A stretch of 64,000 nt of DNA from Cladocopium goreaui. Lineage: Eukaryota; Sar; Dinophyceae; Suessiales; Symbiodiniaceae. The position numbers and the translations under genes were made by a program. This document shows, piece after piece, positions 55,909 to 64,000 of this stretch. The DNA lies in NCBI GenBank assembly GCA_947184155.2, contig CAMXCT020003779.1:1220165-1284164 (forward strand). Direction: 5' to 3'. The notes beneath the pieces were generated by a model, which worked only from the letters and a program-made list of their open reading frames with translations, had not been told where the DNA came from and ran no database searches. How positions within the stretch are numbered: position 1 is the stretch's first letter; every line of letters starts with the position of its first letter.

Positions 55909-56860
55909 CTAATCGACCCATAGTAATTCGTGCCTAGTATATTTTTTACTCATTCCATCCAATTTATAATATCTATTATTCATCATATCACGACCAACTA
56001 ATATCACTTTGTATTTCCTTTCACTCCATTGACTTCTAGTTTCTTTCCTTGATACATAGTTGCCCTTTCCTTTATCAAATATCTTAACATAATCTCCTTC
56101 ATTTATGTTTGGATATTTTCTGTTGTGCTTTTCTTTCAGTATCAGATTTGTTCTGACCTGAATTACGTTATTAAGATTGTGCGCATTATTTGGTGATGTC
56201 TTGGTGCTACTGTGGACTTGGTTGTTGTATCTATTCAATGATGGCATTAGTACTTCCACCCATGTTTTGGTTTTGTAATGCCTCAATCTGTCCCCAATCA
56301 TTATTGACGGTGCGTATCATCCTTTCTGCCTGATTTGCATGCGTCTTTGTTATTACGTGTGTTTTACCTTCCTCCTTAAACAATGTTTGCAGCTTCTTGC
56401 TGTTCAACGCTCCTTCGTCGTCACTGTAAATCGACAAAGGCTGACCTAATACCTTGAAACACTCCATGACTGCTTTATAAACGTCATCACCATCTTTATT
56501 CTCGATAGGGACTATGTGACATTTTTTGCTGAAAATATCTATGCATATTAAACCATATCGTAGTTGACTTTTGATTTCAGAACCTACGTCTCGCAACAAA
56601 CTGGTAACATCCATCAAGTCAATTTGGAATTCATACTTGGGAAACGGAGCAGTGTAGGAATTGTAGTTCTTGTAGTTTCTTGTTTGCTTGTTCGGTTGCG
56701 CCCTCATCCATGTAGATACCATCTCCAAAGTTATGCCTACATCGACTTTCCTAGCCTTTTCGTATAAGTCCCGCACCGAACCGAAGCCCTCGACCACGTC
56801 GTAGCATTCTTTCCAATACCTGTTCTTTTTCTAATCTTGTCATTAAAAATACTTAGATTA
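55909..56860 (-). pseudogene. int: Polinton-type retroviral integrase
   Basis: Two overlapping frames. The upstream one (to 56,231) reads RYWKECYDVVEGFGSVRDLY, an N-terminal helical region, then FPKYEFQIDLMDVTSL (first Asp), LSIYSDDEGALNS (second Asp) and THANQAERMIRTVN (Glu), a DDE core. The downstream one (to 55,909) reads LNRYNNQVHSSTKTSPNNAH, then NINEGDYVKIFDKGKGNY and VGRDMMNNRYYKLD, a chromo/SH3-like C-terminal end. One frameshift near 56,280 separates them, and another separates the core from the ATG at about 56,849. Confidence 0.9.
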
Positions 56861-56902
56861 TAATTTTATGATGTTCTCTTGCATCATAAAATCATAACGA
56901 AC

Positions 56903-57154
56903 TTACACTAAGCATCTTTGGCACTTTTTGGTTTTCTTGTGCTTTGCCAAGTTTGATTTACAACTTAAGTCAGAACCGCATATATCGCATACGCACGGTT
57001 GTTTCGTTTTCTCTTGGTAATATCTTTGGAAATACGTTTCGTCGTTCGGTTTTCTGTTGTAGTGGCCGTCGTGTTGTTTTCTAGCTTTCTTCAGATGAAG
57101 ATGTTTCGCTGTCAATGAGGTCTTTGTTGCCAAAACCGTTCCAAATAAAGTCAA
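56903..57154 (-). CDS. small zinc-finger protein of the element
   Basis: Its C-terminal end is CVCDICGSDLSCKSNLAKHK then KTKKCQRC, a C2HC-type finger. The N-terminal half is basic and His-rich (KHLHLKKARKQHDGHYNRK). It lies just upstream of the integrase on the same strand. The apparent start may be internal, as an overlapping frame (57,081-57,359) continues upstream with an acidic Ser/Glu tail. Confidence 0.55.
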   Translation of the reverse strand: MTLFGTVLATKTSLTAKHLHLKKARKQHDGHYNRKPNDETYFQRYYQEKTKQPCVCDICGSDLSCKSNLAKHKKTKKCQRCLV

Positions 57155-57359
57155 AGGTTTGATTAGCTATTGGCATTTGAAGTCCGTTGCTTACAAAGTA
57201 ACAAGACATACTGCAAATGTAGTTAATTGTATATATTAATATTTGTTTGAGTATTTTTTGCCCGATGGGGGTTTTGTGTATAATATCTCTAGGCCGTCTC
57301 ATATAAGTCGGTGGCATGCTTTTCGTGACTGCAAGGAGTTTAGCCTGTTGAAAAGGCAC
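57081..57359 (-). CDS. unknown small ORF of the element
   Basis: Reads AKLLAVTKSMPPTYMRRPRD, then IIHKTPIGQKILKQILIYTI and an acidic end SETSSSEES. Just upstream (57,360-57,440) another frame gives KLEEKLRKICGKLMDKVLAT, so this is probably a fragment of a longer decayed gene. AT-rich like the rest. No family was recognised. Confidence 0.4.
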   Translation of the reverse strand: MPFQQAKLLAVTKSMPPTYMRRPRDIIHKTPIGQKILKQILIYTINYICSMSCYFVSNGLQMPIANQTFDFIWNGFGNKDLIDSETSSSEES

Positions 57360-57439
57360 CCTTAGTTGCCAAAACTTTGTCCATTAGTTTTCCACAGATT
57401 TTCCTTAATTTTTCTTCTAGTTTTCCATTTAAAGCTCCG

Positions 57440-58220
57440 ACTCCCAGGAAAGCCTGTCCAAAATCAAGCACAAGTCTTTTTCTTAGGGACCTGTATGTTG
57501 CTTGGTCTGTGCTTGGGCGCTATGTGCATCGCCTGAATGAAACATGCTATGACCAGCTCTTGGGCCATTGCTCCTGCACCCGTTGCGTGCATGACCTGAT
57601 TGCCAGGAAGAGCCAACCCTTCAGTCCAAGTTGGAATTGTCCACGTGCAACGCATACTCTATCATTGACGCAAGGTCATACCACAACGAACCACAAAATC
57701 AGCACAGTTGGACCAACTGTGCTGATTTTGTGATACGAAGCGAAACTTTAATAGACTACATACACGCCCACATTCGTGCTCTCATTGGATTTCGACAGCC
57801 TCAAGCCGACAGAGCAACAAACAGACCCTCATGAGAGCCAAAAATTGTCACTGTGACCACGGGACTCCATTACCGTCAAGCCACTGCAGGTTGCCAAGAA
57901 AGCTGAGACTCACACTCACGCTGATGGTATCGTGAAACCACAGCAGTCCCACCTGAATGCTCAGAGGCGGCAAAAGAACAAAAATACATCAGAAAGTTGT
58001 AAACAATGACATCAATCTGAACCGAAGCATTGCAAAAGCTGCTCAAAACAAAACACCAAGCGCCGGGCTCGGACGTGTCCCGAAGGCTTGCCGACATCTT
58101 TTCTTCCCTAATCCACTTTCCATCCTGCCGTGAGCAAACTGGCAAACCACAATGCTGCAAAGGCAATTTGAGACGCTGGTGTGAAAGGGGTTGGGTCAGG
58201 TGTTGTGAAAGAAAATGGAC
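57440..58220. other. composition change; no gene firmly recognised
   Basis: From about 57,440 rightwards the DNA loses the AT-rich character of the element. A minus frame (57,464-57,600, MAQELVIACFIQAMHIAPKH) is open but unassigned. Confidence 0.4.
57692..57732. repeat. perfect 41-bp palindrome
   Basis: CACAAAATCAGCACAGTTGG, a central A, then its exact reverse complement. It could be a strong hairpin or a protein-binding site. Confidence 0.95.
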
Positions 58221-58224
58221 GCTA

Positions 58225-58640
58225 ATTCTCCTTGAGGCTGTAGATGTCAATCTTGAAAGATGCGACGGGGAGCTCCGCCTTCTTCTTGATGCCCTGAATG
58301 AAATCGCAGTCAGGTCCAACGAAGGCGAACTCGAACGAGGTCTCTAAGCACTGGGCTTCTTTGAGGTCATCAACCTCAAACCGAAGCAATACTGTACCGA
58401 GCCGTCGACTGCGGCAACTTGGATGAAACATTCAAAATCACTTGGTAAGTAAACCTTGCACACGTGATGGAGTGGCTGAGCCGACTACATCGGAAACGTT
58501 GTTAGATTACGTGAAGCATGACAAGCCAGCAAGAAGGGCATAGCCAAGTTAAGGTCATTACGTTCGCCAACTCTCCCTTGACTTGGAAAGCGTTGCCAAT
58601 ATCCTTGAATGTTCCACCGTCCTGCAATTTCAAACAGGAG
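58225..58640 (-). CDS. putative exons of an unknown gene
   Basis: Exon candidate 58,563-58,623 has acceptor ATTGCAG, reads DGGTFKDIGNAFQVKGELAN and has donor GTAATG. Candidate 58,225-58,400 reads LLRFEVDDLKEAQCLETSFE then FAFVGPDCDFIQGIKKKAEL and ASFKIDIYSLKE, alternating in a beta-like way. They may belong together. Family unknown. Confidence 0.4.
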
Positions 58641-59458
58641 CTGGGCGAGTGAACAAATCACTTATATTTTAACCTAACACTAGTCAGAGGAACTTCCTAA
58701 AGGAACAAAGGCATAAACTGTGGCAGTGGCTCTTGCAAATAACAAGGCCTTTGACGCTTGAGTGGGAGAAATGATGGAACACAACCCTACCTTTATCAAC
58801 ATGACCAATCCACACCGGTTTGAGCACACGAACCATGCAAAGCAACACATGAAAGGAACATATAGGGATGACAAGGCTGCTTGTTCAACACTTGCTGTAT
58901 CATTCAAAAGGTGAGATGTTGAGGTGGGAACAGACAAAAGGGCACAGCAAAGGAACAAGGGCATGGCAGAAAAGCATACAAAGTCTTTAGTCTAAATCCT
59001 CTCTATCAATCGCAGGAAGATTATTGGAACATATGTTTAAACAAATCCTGAGGAATGAACAACCCTGCAATCTTCTCCCCAAATAGTGCTGAGCTGTCTC
59101 AAGAACATAAAATGACACGGTATTATTTTGCATAGCGGGCTTACACATAATCGCATGTTTGGCTTGGGAGGAAAGTTACATTAACACCATCAATCCATGT
59201 AGTTTGCTGCTGAGTTGGCATAGACATGATTGTTTAAATCGAAGAACCCAATACAATAGTGCTTCCTTGGTGGAGCAACTGACTGGCACCGGTCACTCCT
59301 GTCCTCCTTTAGCTCCCTCACCCACACTGCTCCAGCTTGTGGTCTGGTGATGCCTTGCGTTCAACATGTTCAACCGAGAAGGGATGGAGAAAAAATGGTT
59401 CGCGTTTCCGATAAATGCTCCTGAAAGATTGAGAAACAAACTGCAAAATGACTGGGGC

Positions 59459-61265
59459 TCATAGTGACGAGTGGTTGCTCCAAAGGAAAAGTCTTTCTTT
59501 GAAGTCCAAGTTGCTTGGTTTCACCGTGTCCACCATCCGCTGGATGCACTTGCGTACATATGTAGTTGGTGGAATTAAAACCCGCACAGCATCTGGGTTT
59601 CTGAACATATCTTCCTTCAAGGCTTCGTCAAAGAAAGTAGTGGTCTGTCTCGCGATGATGGCGCCGAAGTTCTTCTTGGCGATGATGCGAGCACCCTTCT
59701 GGCTCTCCGTCTCCGCTTCTGCAGCGCCACCCTCTACTTGCGACCATCCTTTCTGAGCCAAGTTCTCCATGTGCTTCCGAGTGAGCGGGTCACCAATGAG
59801 GTCATCTAAGCCGGCATTGTCTCGGACGTTGAAGGGGTCGAAGAGCCTCTCCTGACCCAACTCGAATTGCTCACGGAGCTTGTCGACCGCCTGGTGGCAC
59901 AGAAAAACGTTTCCACCAAAGGTCTCATAGAACTCCTGCCAGCCCACAACACAAAATCATTTGCAATATGCCGATTTGACATGACGTTACACGCACACAG
60001 TTCCGACCCATACATCCCGTGATGAACTGATTACAAGAAATCCACCCAACCAAAGAACACCAAAATTCGACCCTGTTTTGCACGAGCATGAGCTAACAAA
60101 AGCAAGGTTTGGAAAAATACTGTGCAAAGTTGCTCATAGCTCCTGTGCCAAGTCTTGAGACAAACCCCACTCTTGCAGCAAAAAAACATAGGCTTCTCTT
60201 CAACCTCCGGAGCTACAATCGTATTGAGAGCATCATACTTGTTGAAGCCAAAAGCTTGTAGTCCCAATGGGAAAGCATAGTCAGAGGCAACCAGAATAAC
60301 AGACGCTTTCCCCTGCTCCTTTGTCAGCGCCACAAAGGCTGCGAGCGCTCTGTAAGCTGCTTCTCTTCTGCCATTCCCATTCCCACCGTTACCATTGGGA
60401 AAGGCGATGTTGGCTTCATCAACAATCATGACTGGAACCTTCTCTGCAGCCATTGTTGCCGCAACAAAAGCCTTGATGAACTCCTCGGGCTTGGTGATGT
60501 TGAGAAACAAAGAGAGAAGAGTTTCCACTGCACCCTCTCCTATCTCCTCATCGTCACATTCGTCACTCTTCTTTAAGTTCGCTTTGCCAAGTGCTCCAAC
60601 AACCGCAGAACCGGCGGCAACCAGCCGCTCTGCCCCGAATGGCAAATTCTTTCCGGTCCATCTTCGCTTAGCTTCTTCTTGCAAACATTCCAATGCATCC
60701 GTTGACTGGGCTTTGCTCGGGAGACGCATATTGACGTAGAGCAAAGGAGCTTCATCGCCAGCATTGTCAACAACGGTCTGCACAATTTTGGTCTTTCTGA
60801 GGGACTTGCCCCCAATGACAAGGTGCAAACCAGACTTTCCCATAGCCTGACGAAGTTGCGTGACATCTTGAACTGTATCACAATTTAGCTGAGCTGAAGT
60901 CTTTTCAAAAATGGACAGGAAAAACCGTCTAATAACCGCATAAACTTCCTTAACCATACTGAACCTCTAAACTCCAAACAGAATTAAAACAAGTTCATGA
61001 GAAACAACGGATAGTTCAACCGCACTGCCTCATTCAATGTCTTCACAAACTCCTCTCGCCCAGCAACCGCATCGCTCTTTCGGTAGAGTTCTGCTCTGTT
61101 GCTCACATCTTTCAGGTATTGGGCGGGACTGATGCCTTTGTTTTGGGCGCTTTCCTCTATCTGCTTTGGGATGCTGAAGGTCAAATTTTGGAAGGCGCAG
61201 ACCAAAAAACAACTAATTGCAGCAAGACGCAGACAAGAAGCTGAAGCTCTTCTCTTGGAAGCCAT
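59459..61265 (-). CDS. P-loop ATPase gene with hydrophobic N terminus, three exons
   Basis: Proposed exons are 61,009-61,265, about 60,165-60,958 and 59,459-59,935. Exon 1 starts MASKRRASASCLRLAAISCF with a hydrophobic signal or anchor. A 50-base GT-AG intron joins it in frame to exon 2. Exon 2 holds LVIGGKSLRKTKIV (Walker A-like, last residues KT), VPVMIVDEANIAFPNGNGGN (Walker B) and SVILVASDYAF (sensor-like). Exon 3 starts after GGCAG with EFYETFGGNVFLCHQAVDKL and ends NHSSL. The fold resembles AAA/STAND-type ATPases that eukaryotic microbes carry in many copies. Its substrate is unknown. It lies inside the inverted repeats. Confidence 0.6.
61009..61265 (-). CDS. ATPase gene exon 1 (signal/anchor)
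   Basis: The ATG at 61,265 is chosen because it starts directly before the basic-plus-hydrophobic segment (KRR, then LRLAAISCFLVCAF). An upstream in-frame ATG adds ten residues of no signal character. The exon ends LNYP and can splice to MVKEVYAVIRR. Confidence 0.55.
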
Positions 61266-61719
61266 TGCGCTGAAAAAAGGGTCGCAATCAAGCAATCAAA
61301 ACTGAGTTTCGACCCCTGCTCTGTCAACTTTTTTGGAATAGTTCTTCGTTCTGGCTACCCAACACTGTTTGTTCGATGCGTTCTGAATTGGGCCCTCTAA
61401 GACTGAGCTGCACGGCAGGGGCTGTTGCCCCGGAATTCATCTGCAAACGCTGTGCCGAAAGCTTGAAACTAAACATCAAACCCAGACACGCATGGAAGCA
61501 TGCCATGTTTGCAAATACATTTCAACGTGCTGACGCAAGAAATCCACAGGTTCACCCTCGTTTGTGTTTTCCTGCAAGCTCCACGAGTGGTTGCGGGCTG
61601 GAAATCCCTCATTGTTTTTGTGTTTTGAGCAAGTATGTACATACTTAAAAATGCGTTTGGTACTTTTTGGCTTTGGGAGCTGGGGTTCCGGCTAACGAGG
61701 CTGGGCTCTCAGGAAATCA

Positions 61720-61995
61720 GCCACCGATTTTGGGGAAATCCATCACCGATTTTGGGAAATGCGTCACCGATTTTGGGAATGCGTCACCGATTTTGGGGAA
61801 ATCCGTCACGGATTTTGAGGAAATCCATCACCGATTTCGGGGAAATCCGTTACCAATTTTGGGGAAATGCGTCACCGATTTTGGGGAAAAGCATGTGCCT
61901 TTTTTGGGGAAAACAGGCTCCGTTTTTGGGACAAACAAGTTCGGTTTGGGGAAAAATTGGTTCGGTTTGGGGGAAATTGGCTCGGTTTTTGGATT
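61720..61995. repeat. tandem repeat ATTTTGGGGAAATCCATCACCG
   Basis: About ten units of 20-25 bp with variants (GTCACCGATTTTGGG, TTCGGTTTGGGGAAA). ORFs across it are artefacts. It lies between the ATPase gene and the right inverted repeat. Confidence 0.9.
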
Positions 61996-62183
61996 GGCTT
62001 GGGACAAAGCTCAAGTCTCACTGCTTTGAACGCTAAGCATGTTTGGGTTTGGATTTTTGAGGTTTTAGGACTGGGTGTCACTAAAAATAAGTCAACCGGT
62101 GGGAAGTTGGAAGGGTAAAATGCTCAAACCTATAAACTCGGATGTCGAATCTATTTTGGGGTTTGTGTTAGGGACTTGTATGA

Positions 62184-62285
62184 GGTAGTCTTTTATGTTT
62201 TTGTTTGCGAATAATTTTTGACTTGTTATACTGCTATAATTTGAGTTTAGAAAACTTCTGTGAATGTAGCTTTTTCATATTTTTT
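62184..62285 (-). repeat. right terminal inverted repeat
   Basis: Reverse complement of 43,805-43,905, 98 of 101 aligned bases equal by eye. Confidence 0.9.
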
Positions 62286-62291
62286 GGGTGA
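62286..62291. repeat. 6-bp target duplication (right), GGGTGA
   Basis: Matches 43,799-43,804 immediately outside the inverted repeat. An A-run at the border makes the exact length five or six. Confidence 0.7.
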
Positions 62292-62960
62292 CCCGAGGCA
62301 CCTGTGAGGCCACATTGGTTGGTCTCTGTGGAGAGCATTGTGACACCTGCCATGGGATCCAGCAATCTTCTACAGCGATATCTATAACTAGTACGACATA
62401 GTATGACTAAGATTGACTAAGGGATACTAAGAGTATCTAATGATATCTAATGATATCTAATGTATCTAAGAGTATTGTATAAAATGGTGCGACTCAGTAG
62501 AATCTTAGAATGAGCAAATGGAGAGAAAAGCCTCCCCGTTCACAGTGCGCGTCTTTTGGATGGGTTGTCATGGTTGTGATCAGAATCAAAAGGATTTGTC
62601 ACAGTATGCGGATCTCAAACTTCGTATGGTATCGTCGGTATCGTTCTACAATCATAGATAATCAGAATCATATCATCTCGAGAATCTCAAGGTCCTTCAA
62701 CGGACATTCAGATCATTCAGATCATTCAGATCATTCAGATCAAATCGCTTTGGCCCAACATCGTTCCTAGGCATCCCACCGTGACCGGGACCAGCCCACC
62801 TCCCGGTCGAGCTAGCGCTGCACGCAGTCAGGACCCAAGATCTGCGGTGAGATACTGTGGTGTAACCTGTGTAACCTGTGTAACCTGTATAACTGTGTGA
62901 TAAAATTCTGGCATCGCTAGCATGCAACATGCAAATATTGCGGTGCAGCTGTGAATTAGG
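62292..62960. repeat. short tandem repeats, no gene recognised
   Basis: ATCTAATGAT near 62,435-62,465, CAGATCATT four times at 62,708-62,740, and GTAACCTGT three times at 62,862-62,890. Confidence 0.8.
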
Positions 62961-62964
62961 TGGA

Positions 62965-63985
62965 ACCGTGGAACTGCAAACCTTACGAAACTGAAATGCG
63001 TTGGTTTTGGGCATGGCCCCCCCGCGAGACACTGCACCAACGATGCGTGCAATTGAGCCAAAGTTCGTTGAGGTGTATCCCACTTTTACACGAGAAGCCA
63101 GTGCAAGGCTCGACTGTGGCAACAGATAACAATCTACAAATGCATATCAAAATATGTCAGAAAAATCTACTATTCAGGACACAATTCATGGCGGTCGACA
63201 ATGCTTGCTGGCCACCTGCTTTCAGCTTCTAATAATCTTCGATGACAGCAAACATACTGCTTGTCCGCATTTTTGGGGCGACCATGTGGCTGGTGGCTGT
63301 ACTTAGCTCCCACCCCACCATTGACTGCCTGAAGGAGCTGCTCTTACTTTGCTTTCAAGGCTCACCAAAGTGAAGAAACAACGAGGGAAACAACATGAAA
63401 AAGATTGAAAAGGAGACCAAATCATACCAAATCAATTAAGTAAATCTTCACCTTGCGTGTCTTGCAGCACAGCTCTCCTGTCAGGCAGTGGCAGTTGCGC
63501 TCTGGGGAGCAGCGCTGGGATCAAGGGTGAAACTACCATGGCGCCGCTGCCAAGTGCGGTAGTACCTGCGGACCATGTCAAAGCCAGGACAGCCGTCTTC
63601 TAAATGCAGGATTTGTTTTTTTACGTGTAAAAAAGATACATCTGGATATTGTGGGGCCAGAGAAACAGCTAATGGGGATATGCAGAATGGACATGTATTA
63701 TGACACCGTACAACACCGCGATCATTGCTCAAATCATTTCAAATCCACAGTCTGTCCAGCTTTTGATACGGCAGGCAGTAGTGCAATGATCAAAATGATC
63801 AACACTCAAGAAAATGTTTTCCCTCGACAAATTGGCGTCTTGAAACCCTCAGGATCAACCTGAAACCGGATGAAACCGTAACATACCACGGCGGTTGCTG
63901 CATGGTGTATCTCCAAGCTGCTGCACGCAAAGCTCCCAATTGATCTTCAGCGTCAGCACCACGATCAACAGCAGCCAACTGCAAG
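62965..63985 (-). CDS. putative exons of a minus-strand gene
   Basis: 63,870-63,985 reads KFLQLAAVDRGADAEDQLGA then LRAAAWRYTMQQPPW. 63,497-63,640 reads FLHVKKQILHLEDGCPGFDM and RRYYRTWQRRHGSFTL before a stop. 62,970-63,122 reads LALASRVKVGYTSTNFGSIA. The gene may run beyond the window. No domain was firmly recognised. Confidence 0.3.
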
Positions 63986-64000
63986 AACTTCCTGCCATCC

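Larger units (their letters stand above)
43805..62285. mobile_element. Polinton/Maverick-like integrated element, decayed
   Basis: It is 18,481 bp long with about 101-bp terminal inverted repeats and 6-bp duplications. It carries a protein-primed family-B DNA polymerase and a retroviral-type integrase, the two defining Polinton genes. I found no capsid, packaging ATPase of the usual type or maturation protease. The polymerase is broken by frameshifts and three insertions. Most of 44.2-57.4 kb outside the insertions is AT-rich, and 57.4-62.1 kb is not. It belongs to the virus-like transposons of protists. Polinton ends usually begin with AG, which these do not. Confidence 0.75.

Noticed and set aside
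1-64000. Bacterial features (operons, ribosome binding sites, CRISPR, rho-independent terminators)
   Set aside because: Gene structure and element content are eukaryotic. Hairpins seen belong to repeats.

Overview
The window looks like nuclear DNA of a dinoflagellate or a very similar alga (inference). The grounds are reverse-transcriptase elements of the types common in dinoflagellate genomes, short exons that seem to be bounded by AG/GC or AG/GT donors, no bacterial-style gene packing, and a very high load of tandem repeats. Almost every gene recognised here is a decayed mobile-element gene. I see no rRNA, tRNA or CRISPR array.

Layout. 0.25-6.24 kb: short minus-strand exons, several coiled-coil, of one putative host gene. 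8.4-21.6 kb: a nested set of elements on the minus strand. The outer one is a decayed Ty1/Copia-type retrotransposon (Gag, protease, integrase, RT/RNase H, C-terminal extension). A non-LTR retrotransposon (13,007-18,466) sits between its protease and integrase with a 9-bp target duplication. Inside the RT of that element lies a 1,965-bp simple-sequence insertion (14,907-16,871) with an 11-bp duplication. 22-24.6 kb: a broken plus-strand LINE-like fragment with an RNase H-like region. 30.1-31.3 kb: more minus-strand coiled-coil exons.

32-42.3 kb is a large satellite block. It holds a CAT-rich array, three copies of a 1.47-kb unit made of a unique half and a GGAACC-rich half, a 15-16-bp minisatellite, and a second long GGAACC array. 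A conserved CCCCAA...TTGGGG hairpin follows the GGAACC arrays.

43,799-62,291 is the highlight. Two 101/102-bp inverted repeats, about 97% identical and flanked by the same 6-bp word GGGTGA, bound 18.5 kb. Inside are a broken family-B DNA polymerase of the Polinton/Maverick type, a GIY-YIG nuclease relic, a retroviral-type integrase and a zinc-finger ORF, all AT-rich. The right third has host-like composition and carries a probable intron-containing P-loop ATPase gene with a hydrophobic N terminus. The polymerase gene is interrupted by a 5.5-kb TIR insertion, a 1.15-kb simple-repeat insertion and a 54-bp double-hairpin insertion. The two larger ones share a terminal motif with the simple-sequence insertion in the LINE, so a single family of repeat-filled insertions appears to have struck unrelated coding frames. 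62.3-64 kb: a few possible minus-strand exons.
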